NCBI GenBank assembly: GCA_022497145.1
Contig: MU385915.1
Location: forward strand, 62,001 to 126,000
Reading direction: 5' to 3'
DNA: 64,000 nt
From: Rostrohypoxylon terebratum
Taxonomy: Eukaryota; Ascomycota; Sordariomycetes; Xylariales; Hypoxylaceae
Shown here one piece after another: positions 43,977-53,468 of this stretch. Position 1 is the stretch's first letter, and the number at the start of each line of letters is the position of its first letter. The translations under genes were made by a program, and so were the position numbers. The notes below the pieces were generated by a model. The model did no database searches. It was not told the origin of the DNA and saw only the letters and a program-made list of their open reading frames with translations.

Positions 43977-46265
43977 ATGAGTGGCGTCATCGACCAATTC
44001 ACTCCCGACGCTGGCCAGGGTGAAATTAATGCTTCTACTTTTAGTAGCCTATCCAGTCAAAAGCGGCCTCGCGATTATGGAGAGCAACTGAAAGGATTAC
44101 CCGAATCCGACGATGAGGGTGCGCAAATGCCAGGCCCGTCACCTGCTTCAAAGAAACGGAAAACAGATCACTCAGATAGCGAAGACGACTCGGATCTTGA
44201 CGATGGTGAGATTGTAGAGTCTGGTCCTGCTGAGCCCTCGAGTACTACTATCCCACAAGATGCTCGACCCGCCCCTCGAGATGCAGCACTGTCTATGAAA
44301 TCAGGCTCAATTTCTAATGCCTCTATTGGAATTCAAGTTCCTGAACCTTCCGAGGATGGCGAAATTGATAGCAACGTGGTCGACTCTGATAAGACCCCGG
44401 GCTTTTTCATTGACACAACTGGAACTACGGGAACCTCGACTATGCAGCATCCAGATCGAAATCAGGAAGGCAGGTCACGCGCGAAGACCTCATCTCGAAA
44501 ACAAACTACGCAACCTTCCTCCGGGAAGACTTCCAAATCTGCACCACGTATTCATGATACAAAGGGCAAAGTTAAGGTTGAGATTGATGAAGATGATGAC
44601 GATTCCAGAGACCATGATTATCAACCTCCGCCCTCTCCCGAAATTGATTGGAACAAAGGCGCCCCTAAACCGGAGCCCAAGCCCAAGCTTACTTTTAGTG
44701 CCGAGGATATCACATGGAATCTCCATCGTCAATCATTCAAAATCACTACGCGGAATCTTGACTATGAAACATTCTGGACTACAAGACTCCCTTCGTGGAT
44801 CAGTTCATTGGTTGAGGCAAATGAGGCTCTGGCCGATCGCATAACGGTGGAGGTCGTCAAGACAGGACTCATGGACCATATGAACCGCAAAGGGACGGAC
44901 TGCCTGTTTAAAGGCAACGGCAACAGCAAGCAAGCCCATAAACTGCGAAATGTTGCTCAAGCAGTCTTGGATAAAACCGACTTGGGAGCTCTGGTTTTGA
45001 AGGCACGGAATAACCACCAAAAGAAGCAGACTCAGGCATCAGAAGGTAAGATGACAAGGAGCAAGTCCACGCTGGCTGACAAATCTACTCGCAAGGCGGC
45101 AAATCAAAATCCCCCCAAGCAAACACAGCTTGCAAGTATTCAGACGAAGGTCCCATCAGTCTCCACTAGAAATGACCGAGTGAAAGTTCTAGACCCCGAG
45201 GAAGAGTTGCAGCTACAAAAAAGATATTTTCCACTCGCAACAGACCCATCGACTTTCTGTCTGTGTTGCTCTGGAGTTGGACATAAATATAACGAATGCC
45301 CTCTGATACAATGCAAATTCTGTGGGAGCGAGGAACACGGCATGTTTGCCTGTCCAACAAGACGAAGATGCCCAAAATGTCGTCAATTAGGGCACGATGC
45401 TGAAAACTGCGACGAAAAGTTGAGACTTGCGTCAGAGGAACAAGACGAATGTGCGTATTGTGCTGGCAAGCACTCGGATGGGCTATGCACCGAAATTTGG
45501 AGAGTCTACAAGACGATTCCGGGGCAGCAAAAGAAGGTCAGGGATATTCCGATATTCTGCTACACCTGCGGCAATACCGGCCACTACGGCCCCGAATGTG
45601 GTTTGCCTGACAGAGGAGGCAACTCCACAGAGCGCACATCCTGGACCCAGGCCAATCGCAATCTTTTCGTTGACTCGAACAGTGAGGATTTCGCTTTAGC
45701 CTATCCTAATGGCGTTTACCACGCCCCTCCTCCCTCAGTCGCCTTCGACATCCGCATTCGTGGCACGGCAAATAAACAAGTTCATACTCATTTCGTTTCT
45801 GACGATTCAGATGAGGAGCTTGTCCATGCGCCTATCCAAAGACAGGAGCCTCAAAGGCAGATTAGAATATCAAGCAACATCAGTTCACTCGGACAAGGCA
45901 ACAATCGTGGGCGTGGGGGCCGTCGAAACCCCGACCAAAGCCCCCGACGTCAGAACGAGAGAGAGTTCAGCGCACCCCCGCCACCCCCTCCGTCATTCAA
46001 CTTTCAAGGCAACGGAGACGCGCGGCAGCCCCCACTTCCGCCTGGTTCTCCCCCTCCCCTTCATGACGGATATGACATGTCTTTAGTCCCCCCACCCGGA
46101 TCTCTACCTCCCCGTCCCTCAACCTACGATTCTAGATCTAACAGAAATGACTCTAGCAATCGTGGAGGTCAAAACAATCGAGGTGGACGAGGTAGTCGTG
46201 GAGGTAGTCGTGGAGGTAGCCGCGGTAGCTTTCGGGGAGGCAGGGGGAGGGGAAGGGGTAAATGA
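43977..46265 (+). CDS. AIR2: Air1/Air2-type zinc-knuckle protein (TRAMP complex)
   Basis: RNA-binding subunit of the nuclear TRAMP polyadenylation complex, which marks RNA for the exosome. Single exon, 762 residues from the ATG at 43977 (an in-frame TTG ten codons earlier was not used). Residues 1-260 are acidic/Ser-rich with basic clusters (KKRKTD). There are five zinc knuckles, as in Air1/2: CLCCSGVGHKYNEC (from 428), CKFCGSEEHGMFAC, CPKCRQLGHDAENC, the atypical CAYCAGKHSDGLC and CYTCGNTGHYGPEC (528-541). Between knuckles 4 and 5 lies IWRVY (507-511), the IWRxY motif known from Air1/2 as needed for Trf4 binding. The C-terminal 200 residues contain polyproline stretches and a dense RGG/SRGG tail. 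The protein is much longer than yeast Air1/2 (about 350), as the disordered ends are extended. The five knuckles and IWRxY make the call firm. Confidence 0.9.
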   Translation: MSGVIDQFTPDAGQGEINASTFSSLSSQKRPRDYGEQLKGLPESDDEGAQMPGPSPASKKRKTDHSDSEDDSDLDDGEIVESGPAEPSSTTIPQDARPAPRDAALSMKSGSISNASIGIQVPEPSEDGEIDSNVVDSDKTPGFFIDTTGTTGTSTMQHPDRNQEGRSRAKTSSRKQTTQPSSGKTSKSAPRIHDTKGKVKVEIDEDDDDSRDHDYQPPPSPEIDWNKGAPKPEPKPKLTFSAEDITWNLHRQSFKITTRNLDYETFWTTRLPSWISSLVEANEALADRITVEVVKTGLMDHMNRKGTDCLFKGNGNSKQAHKLRNVAQAVLDKTDLGALVLKARNNHQKKQTQASEGKMTRSKSTLADKSTRKAANQNPPKQTQLASIQTKVPSVSTRNDRVKVLDPEEELQLQKRYFPLATDPSTFCLCCSGVGHKYNECPLIQCKFCGSEEHGMFACPTRRRCPKCRQLGHDAENCDEKLRLASEEQDECAYCAGKHSDGLCTEIWRVYKTIPGQQKKVRDIPIFCYTCGNTGHYGPECGLPDRGGNSTERTSWTQANRNLFVDSNSEDFALAYPNGVYHAPPPSVAFDIRIRGTANKQVHTHFVSDDSDEELVHAPIQRQEPQRQIRISSNISSLGQGNNRGRGGRRNPDQSPRRQNEREFSAPPPPPPSFNFQGNGDARQPPLPPGSPPPLHDGYDMSLVPPPGSLPPRPSTYDSRSNRNDSSNRGGQNNRGGRGSRGGSRGGSRGSFRGGRGRGRGK

Positions 46266-46453
46266 GTTCCGCTGAGGTGACGGTTGAGCTCCTCAATAAC
46301 CTCTATCTTGAGGATCTCCAGCTTCCCTCCCAAGCCGATATATCGCGAAGCATCCGACGCGACATGCGATTTGAAAAAAGCTTTTCCATCTGGAAACAAG
46401 ACGTGCACCATTACCTCAAGGAGCAGACATGGGAAATGTGTATGAATGAGTAG
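46262..46453 (+). CDS. possible 63-codon ORF overlapping the Air-like stop (ATGA)
   Basis: An ATG whose last two bases are the first two of the upstream TGA stop (ATGA at 46262-46265) opens a 63-codon frame. Its translation is mixed hydrophilic/hydrophobic and not low-complexity (VTVELLNNLYLEDLQLPS near the start), unlike the preceding RGG tail. It could be 3' UTR, or coupled translation after termination. No family recognised; most likely chance. Confidence 0.2.
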   Translation: MSSAEVTVELLNNLYLEDLQLPSQADISRSIRRDMRFEKSFSIWKQDVHHYLKEQTWEMCMNE

Positions 46454-48111
46454 GTAATCTTCCAATAAAAATGAAGATACCCATTCTAGATACAATCAAC
46501 CCTACGGAAGGCGCCGGCTACTAACAACTTACGTCGATCAACCTCCACCTTTCGTCTACCGCACTCGGTTTTAAGGTCTCAATGTCATGACCAACACCTT
46601 GTCTTCGAGGAGACTGTGTGGGAATTGGAACGCTGCTATCGATACAATGCGAGCTTACCTACATTGTAGGTAACCATAGCCCCGCGGCTAGCTTGCTAAG
46701 ATACGAATCAATATGCCTCAATGTCAATTACATTCCCATATTTCTTGCTGTCGACTTTCTTGATACACTCCGTATGGAAGTAAACCATATTCCTCGTTCT
46801 CGCTCGTATTCGTGTCTCCTGATTTTGATAGGTATCGTTCCTGTGCTGACACGTAAGGTGAGTCATACAACGTGCTCCTCATTCTGAAGTATGTGCATAC
46901 AACCCAGGTACATTACCTCTTGCGTTCATACCGCCAGATATTCGTTTCCTGTGTGCATTAGTCCGCCCCATCCCGCTTTCTTCGCCGGTACTTGCGGAAT
47001 AAATCTACACCAACCATTAGTTGAGTACGACTCAGTCACTTTATGTCGCTCGCACGTATTCGCATGCGCGTAATTAAGGTGGCGGAGCACGGAGACCGCG
47101 CATCCCGTAGGTGCGATTATCGTGACCACAACTCGGGAATTACCCATAAACTCCACTTTCCGGCCTCCTTTTTCGTGATGACTAGTACAAGAGGGCTCAC
47201 TCGACACATCTTCAACGAACCACCATCGACCGATGCATAATATATGGTTCTACTGTCTCACCAGTTAGCCTCGCTCTCTTCTACGTGTAATCTTGGTAAC
47301 TTTTAAACTAGAAGTACAAAGTCTCAATTTACGTAAGATCTGAATCTCAATCTCGACACATTCTCACGCTAAATGAACTATCTAGATGCTAAGAATCATA
47401 TAGTAGGCTGTCGCCCTAACACTGAAGTGTTTTTTTGCCGTTGTTAGCCCGGTTACAGAACGCATATGTTAAATTGAATTAACCATAGACCCTTAATTGA
47501 CACATGCGAGAAGATGTATGCGGCTAGGGTTATGTTGGTACTGATGAGTAACGTCCGCGCTATCCCTTGTGGTAGTATTAACTCAACACTGAGGTTCGAT
47601 TCCTCAGGCGGCCTGATTCTTTTTTTCTTTTTCTTGCTTCAAGTCATTCCCTTGATCTTTATCCACATTCAATGATAGGATGTTGAATGAGGTATATGCT
47701 CCCGTAAACGTGTTTGAGTCAGCCTCACAAAAAAAGCCAAACTCTGTTTAACCATCCTATTGTTCTGCAAAACAGGGCTAGATTGATCTTTGACCAAATT
47801 CTTTGACGATCGCGGGGACCACCGTGTTAGCACACAAGATTACCGCACAATAAGATTGTTCACGGGGACCATCATGATATAAATCCACCATATATGCCTC
47901 CAATTTCGGTTCGCCATCGCCGCCGTCTTTTCGTGACTCCGTGAATGGCGTAGAGACGAACCTCCGTGCCTTGCTGCCACCTAAGCCATAAGTGTGCCAT
48001 AAGCGTGTCATAAGCGTGCCATAAGTGTGAAGTAGACATACATACCTTGTACTTGTAGCTTCGTGTCACATCCATCCATCATCCATACCGCATCTCAAAA
48101 CCTGTGCAATA
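46454..48111. other. intergenic region
   Basis: About 1.66 kb. No protein gene was recognised. At 47589-47627 there is a perfect T-arm-like hairpin followed by a T-run (see findings). Near 47990-48025 the phrase CATAAG(C/T)GTG is repeated three or four times. Confidence 0.5.
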
Positions 48112-48789
48112 ATGTCCCGTCCCGAACCCGTCCGCCCACCCCCTCCCCCCTTCCAACCCCCTAACCTCCGCGCCCTCACCCCCATCACCACCCTCTTCCC
48201 CGACCTACACAACATGCCCACCCGTCCCCCCGCTGAAAACGGAACCCCTTCGCCCCAGACCCCAGGGATCCCGCCCCCCCTCTCCTCCTCTACCTCCTCT
48301 ACCTCTACCTCCTCCCCCCTCCGCCTCCGCCCGCTCTCCTACAAGGAATACCCCGGAACGTCCATCACGCCCGCGATCCCGTACCACGCCGGCCTCCCCG
48401 CCTTCTCCTCCCCCTCCTTCGATATCCGCGCCGCGTCGCTCGCGCCCCGCACGCCGACGCGGTACCCGACGCTACGGCCGATCACGCGGCAGCCCAAGCG
48501 CGCCGCGACCAAGGCGAGCGGGAAGGACAGGCAGGCGCAGAGGAGGAACGGGAACGGGAATGGGATTGGGAACAGACAGGAGATACAGGAGAAACAGATA
48601 CGAATCTTCTCGCTCGTCGAGCCGCACGTCCGCACGTCGGCCGAGAGGGCGCTCGGGATGGCGTCGCCGAGGAGCCCGTGGAACACGGGCTGGAAGGTGA
48701 GTGTGCGCGTGCGCGTGCGGAAGGTGAGGCGGCCGCCGGGGAGGGGGGCGGGGGAGGAAGGGAAGAAGGAAGAGCCAGTTGTTGGTTAA
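48112..48789 (+). CDS. unknown Pro/Ser-rich basic protein
   Basis: Single frame of 225 codons from the ATG at 48112. The first half is Pro/Ser/Thr-rich (PEPVRPPPPPFQPPNLR at the start, then a run of Ser/Thr). The middle (PLSYKEYPGTSITPAIPYHA) and TPTRYPTLRPITRQPKRA are basic, followed by Asn/Gly repeats and an EKQIRIFSLVEPHVR segment. A good donor-like GTGAGT at about 48698 could start an intron, in which case the Val/Arg repeat tail (VSVRVRVRKVRR) would be intronic. The segment is much more GC-rich than its flanks. No family recognised. Confidence 0.5.
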   Translation: MSRPEPVRPPPPPFQPPNLRALTPITTLFPDLHNMPTRPPAENGTPSPQTPGIPPPLSSSTSSTSTSSPLRLRPLSYKEYPGTSITPAIPYHAGLPAFSSPSFDIRAASLAPRTPTRYPTLRPITRQPKRAATKASGKDRQAQRRNGNGNGIGNRQEIQEKQIRIFSLVEPHVRTSAERALGMASPRSPWNTGWKVSVRVRVRKVRRPPGRGAGEEGKKEEPVVG

Positions 48790-51700
48790 AAAGTTATAGT
48801 TGTTTTGCGAGATTGTCCAGGTCGGTGAGATACCTTAGTACCTAGAGTTGCCTGAGAGAAAATGGACACAAGAATTTGTTAGACATTGCCGAAACATCGT
48901 ATTCTAGGCTTTGGGTTTTTTGTTTCTGAACATGTCTTGGGTTAGGTCGAATGGCTTGCAGCTCTCTTAAGGGTGACATCTGGAGGCGTATTTGAGGACT
49001 GTTGTTAGATCCGTCATGATGGTGCTCTTAGAATGTCGTTTCTAGAGTCGACGTGTTACTAAGAGGTAGTGCGAGAAGACAAATTTGTTGGCAATTCTAT
49101 TTGAAGAGATACTAGGTAATCACTGGTAGAGACAAGTGATATGATCTGTATACGTCAATAATTTGGATGGTTATTGTCTTGTCTGCTACTCTTGCATCGC
49201 GACAGGAAACCGATATTCCCCGAGGCTACCTTACAATGGGCTTACAAGTAAAGCTATCTGGATCCTCAAATTCGAGCTGTAAAGCGTCGTAAACGTGTCG
49301 ACGATAGACACCCAATTTGTCTAACCCCTTGGGTCATTGCTTCCGAAGCGCAGGAGGCAGTTGGCCTGGAACTCCACGTGTTACAGAACATGGAACCCAA
49401 CGTCCCCTTGAGTAAGGGAGGCCACTTGATTGCGATGTTTGGTATACGGGCAAATAGGGATGTGAGGGTAGGATTTGGTCGGTAAGTAGCACCTACCTAG
49501 GTCCTATATCAGAAAATGGATTTGCCAAAGTGCCAACAAGTTCCTCATGTTGGTTTTGGATATCATAAGGACTTTGGGATATACCTATAGAACAAGGAGA
49601 CAACACCACGTTGGCTTTGTTAAATTAAGTTTCGGCATAGTAATGAAGTTTGTTTCATTTGTGCATTGTAGTCTAGAAGATGACCATATGGATTTGTCAG
49701 TAAAGGCCATGAAAAGGTCGCCGAGACATTGTTCTCGTCTGGAGCCGCATTATATTCCTCGATCCATGGAATCTGAGCTGGTAAAAAAAGTCCATGTGCA
49801 ACGAAAATGGAAGTGGGAAGAGGGTCATCTGATCTACACCGCTTCGGAAACATTCAACCGGATCCGAGAGGCTCATAAAGGCGGGTTTAGACCTGTGGTT
49901 GACCCGCGTCCGGGCATGTAGGTGCGCATGCGTGTATTTATTCAATCATGATGGATATCATAGGGCAGGACCCTGCCCACATCGGCAAAGGACCAGTGCA
50001 TGTCAGGAGTCAAGTCGAAGTCTCGGGTTCAACCCTAGAGGGAGCTAATTAGGTAGGTAAGGTTGCCCAGCTGTCAGCTTTGATAGGTTTTTATTACACG
50101 ATCTTTTTTGCGAGACATAGTAGTTCTCGAAATAAGATTACCGCTTGTCTTATACCAAAGCCCAACAAGTCTAGTCACGATGTCCCTCTTCAGGTAGGTA
50201 GTTTGATATTAGGCGCCGACTAATGTGGATTTCATCCTAGTGACCTGCAGCGGATATTAAGGGCATACCTATCGCAGTTCGCGCATAGGTTAGCCAAACA
50301 TAAGTCTGGTCTTTCTTTCAGCGAATTAGTAATAGGTAGGTAGGACCTAGGTAATTAGCAGAATTATAATGCCATGATGAGTCTAACTTCAAGACCCTGA
50401 CAGCTGAGAAGATAGTTCGGAACGCGGACCGCTATTCGGAGATTGGTCAAGGCAACTCAAGAATATTAGAGAGCAAGAATATTTAGTAAGGTCTTGGAGC
50501 TGCTCTGCAATTCAGATAGGCAGAGCAAGACGCATCGTTGGGTCCGGATATAACGGTGTTAGGAGATATAACTGATCGGATGCTCTATTCTTTAGTCGTA
50601 TGTATGAGTGCATTGAAACTTCGTGACCACGTCCTCATCAGGAACTTGGTCCGAGAGAAGATGTCGTGGTTGTGATGGCTAGAGTACCTAGTATGCTTGA
50701 AACTGTGACGTATACCTGGTCTGGTGTTTTCGCCTACGACGTTTGTCATCATCCATTCTATCGATTAGGTATTTCTCGCGACGCATTTACCGCCGCCACT
50801 TTTCGCTTAACCCAAGGATTCGGGTCCTGTAGAAGGAATCAAACCGGGCCTAAGCCGTGCCGCGCCGTCGTGCGCCGAAAAATCCATTTGTCATCCTAAA
50901 AGGCGCGGGAAGCATGTTAATATATGCCGTTTAAAGAAAGTATGGACTTGTTGTATCCGTGAAATAGTCGAGTCGGGTAATTTCCAGTTATCGTCATTCC
51001 GATAATGAAAGCAGCTAGGTTTCGACACGGCCATATTGCCTAGAAAGGGATAGGCCAGGGTTGACATATGAGGAAGAACGGGACTTTTTTATCCTGTCTC
51101 TTTCATTTGGGTTGAGAGATGATGGTCTCATCTTCGTTGATTCGTTGAATTGTTGAATCCCAGGACCCAGACTCCCAGACTCCCAGACTCCCAGACTCCC
51201 AGACTCCCAGACTCCCAGACTCGGGCAGAAAGAGAAAAATAAGAACCAGGGCCACTGAGCCAAGAGCCAGAGCTTAGAAAATAAGTTCCTTCACCGGCTT
51301 ACCCGATCCGGGAGGATTTTTGATGACCTGAACCAGGTAATGCTTGGGCTTTTTTTTTAAGCATGTTTCAATCCTACTATGTAAAAATCCCCATAGCGGC
51401 AACACACGCGGCAACACAGATCTGCTGGGGTATGTTGCAATGACTACTGCGTGTCTGTGTGTCCGTGTGTCCTGCACACATCGCTTGCATCCTGGTCGTC
51501 CAATGTCATCGCTTTTCTGCATCGTCTCTGCAGCGTCTCTGCAGCATCTCCCCCTCATCTCTTGCCGTGATTTGGGGGCTGTTTTGAATCTTTGTTCGTC
51601 GAATGGTCCAAAAAATAGTCCCTTGCAGCTGGAGCTATAGCGGGTCTGCAACCCGCTGGCTGCTGCCCCTTTTGTTCTAGTCGACGCCGCCGTGCCACAA

Positions 51701-51912
51701 TTCCGTAAATAATTCTGCCAAAGTCCCCACGCTCCCTTCCCCCCGGTACCTAGTTGACTTGGGGTTTTCGAAGTGACGTTGTCATCTTTATATACTAACG
51801 ACGTTCGACCTCGACAGGATTACGACGTTGCTACATAGAATATGTTTCATCCCGAAGTTCCCGTATACACGGAGTTGTGGGTCCAGATTCCCCCGAATAT
51901 AATACATTCAAC
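48790..51912. other. intergenic region
   Basis: About 3.1 kb without a recognised gene. A 124-codon ATG frame at 49547-49921 has no recognisable content. A GGTAGGACCTAGG cluster lies at about 50332-50356. An 8-bp tandem repeat lies at 51166-51221. Short runs of CTGCAGCGTCT-like repeats occur near 51525-51550. The right end is the leader of the next gene. Confidence 0.45.
51166..51221 (+). repeat. (CCCAGACT)7 minisatellite
   Basis: Seven perfect head-to-tail copies of an 8-bp unit in non-coding DNA, with no gene call across it. Length polymorphism is likely. Confidence 0.92.
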
Positions 51913-51916
51913 ATGA
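51842..51916 (+). promoter_or_regulatory. 24-codon upstream ORF overlapping the next ATG (ATGA)
   Basis: An ATG at 51842 opens a 24-codon frame whose TGA (51914-51916) overlaps the main ATG at 51913 as ATGA. The peptide (starts MFHPEVPVYTELW) is not low-complexity. It may control downstream translation by termination-reinitiation, or it may be part of an alternative first exon. Confidence 0.4.
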
Positions 51917-52635
51917 GCGCTACCAGCAGTATAAGAGACTCGGTGCTCAAGCATTGGAGGAACAGCAGTATCTCTCTCAGCCGCAGCGGAAGCAAAAGGG
52001 AAAAAAACGAAGTCAAGGCCGCCAAAAGGAAGTCTATACAACCCGTCACCACTACAACCGTCGCGACCACTAAGTCGTCCGAATCTCAAATAAAAGCGCT
52101 GTCCGCCAAAGCCCCCGAAAAACCAATGGATGATAATAGCTCTGAGTCGGCAAACGCATTTGCGTCCCCGTTCAAGAGCACCAGCGTCCATGTGACGGTG
52201 CATGTTGCGCCGGAGAACGTTGAGAAATTTCTAGCCGCATTCAAGAAGATTTTCGACGTCGTAGCCGCCGAGCCGGAGTGTTTATTCTTCGAGGTTTATA
52301 AATCCGCAGAAGAACCAGGCAAGATTAGTTGGATTGAGAACTGGTATGAGTCTACTCTTAATGTATGAAATAGAAATCAGAAACAAGTACTAATTAGAAA
52401 ATAGGGGAAAGGATATGCAATGGCTTATGGAGGTAGGTCCAAATCCCGTCGTTGTTTTGGATGTAGAGCAAGTGAAGTGAGGAGCGAAACTAACTTATAT
52501 GAAAAGAATCAAATCACGAAACCGTACTATAAAGAATACTTCGAAACAACCGAGCCCATGTTTCTCAAGCCTAGGGAGTTCCAAGTCTTCGAGCCTGTAG
52601 GCCCTGGATTTACGATGACTAAGGCGAACCATTGA
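51913..52635 (+). CDS. antibiotic-biosynthesis-monooxygenase (ABM) fold protein
   Basis: Small dimeric ferredoxin-like-fold protein of the ABM/DUF families, some of which oxidise quinone-type substrates without cofactor. Exons: 51913-52343, 52405-52432 and 52507-52635; 195 residues. Introns are 61 and 74 nt with branch-like text (ACTAATTAG and ACTAACTT) and join in frame. The N-terminal 85 residues are Ser/Lys/Thr-rich and poorly conserved in look. The ABM core is VHVTVHVAPENVEKFLAAFK, then AAEPECLFFEVYKSAEEPGK, ISWIENW joined to GKDMQWLMENQITKPYY, and FETTEPMFLKPREFQVFEPV. Exon 2 is only 28 nt. The long N-terminal extension is unusual for a domain normally alone at about 100 residues; with no targeting signal its role is unknown. 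The start choice depends on the upstream frame noted separately. Confidence 0.82.
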
Positions 52636-53468
52636 TCGCTACGAGGCTAGTCGCGTATGACGGTCGACACGGCGTCGGCAATTCCTGCAAATAATGTTAT
52701 ACTCTAATAAAAGTCTCGCGTCTAAATCGCGAGCACCGTGGGTCACTTGGTGGAAAGGGGCGTCAAGGAAACATGAGATGAGACCAAAAAGATATTTGCT
52801 TAATTGTATGTAGCAGGGTAGCCAGCATACGTCAAAGCTGCCTTATTTATACCCTATACAAAGGATTCCAAGAATAAACTCGAAGAAACGTGTGTAAGCA
52901 ACGCCCACGAGACGAGTTCCCAAACGATAGCGCAGAAGCATTGTCGCCGGTCCCGCCTCGGCTGCAACACGCCGTCCCAAGCGATGGCGTAGTAGCACTG
53001 TCGCCGGCGAGTCTTTGATGGAGAAACCTCGAATGACAGCGTATCCAAAACACAGATGGGGGTATCATATGCAAACGCCATAACCAAAAATCAAAAAGCA
53101 GTCGAAAAATGATCAAAACCAAACCTCCGTTTGCGCCACCGTCCCACAAGATAAGCAAAAAGCGATAGCGTCCCAGCATTTTCGCCCTACCTATCTTTCA
53201 TCCCGATACGCCAATCCCAGCAATGGCGCAACGGCACTTTCGCTGTCGGAGCTGAAAAATTTCCGTACGACGTGTGTATCGAGATCTCCAATGGGTGTGG
53301 TTTGTAAGAAGTCGTAGAAAAAATTAAGCGGTGTCGAAGGGAACGGTGAAAAGATGACAGGTTGAACTGCTTTGGATTCTTATGAGGGGCGGTACCCACC
53401 CCATTGGCGCATTGCTGAATTGTTGAAAATCGCGGCGAGCCATAACGAAGTCATCTGCAGGCTGGAGC
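52636..53468. other. convergent region with degenerate repeats
   Basis: About 0.83 kb between the 3' ends of the ABM gene and the MFS gene. It carries four imperfect copies of a roughly 30-60-nt unit (next entry). Otherwise no gene is seen. Confidence 0.55.
52905..53250 (-). repeat. four degenerate copies of a GCGACARTGC..GCYATCGCTTGGGA unit
   Basis: On the minus strand, related segments start near 53248, 53187, 53009 and 52952. They share GCGAMARTGC, a variable 6 bases, then GC(C/T)AT(C/T)G(C/T)T, often TGGGA. Translated in one phase each reads R-x-C-x-x-A-I-A/V. Spacing is about 60 nt within each of two pairs and about 180 nt between pairs. This could be a decayed minisatellite or a remnant of a repeat-bearing exon. 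Confidence 0.5.

Noticed and set aside
47541..47560. CTGATGAG word, suggesting a hammerhead core or a C/D-box snoRNA
   Set aside because: No GAAA partner or stem II for a hammerhead; a CTGA box follows at about 47589 but no terminal stem closes the C and D boxes.
49547..49921. 124-codon ATG frame on the plus strand
   Set aside because: No recognised content; an antisense frame of similar length overlaps it; composition looks like intergenic DNA.
50018..50042. GGGTTCAACCCT word suggesting a tRNA B box
   Set aside because: The five-pair T-stem has a mismatch and a wobble, and no acceptor partner is found upstream.
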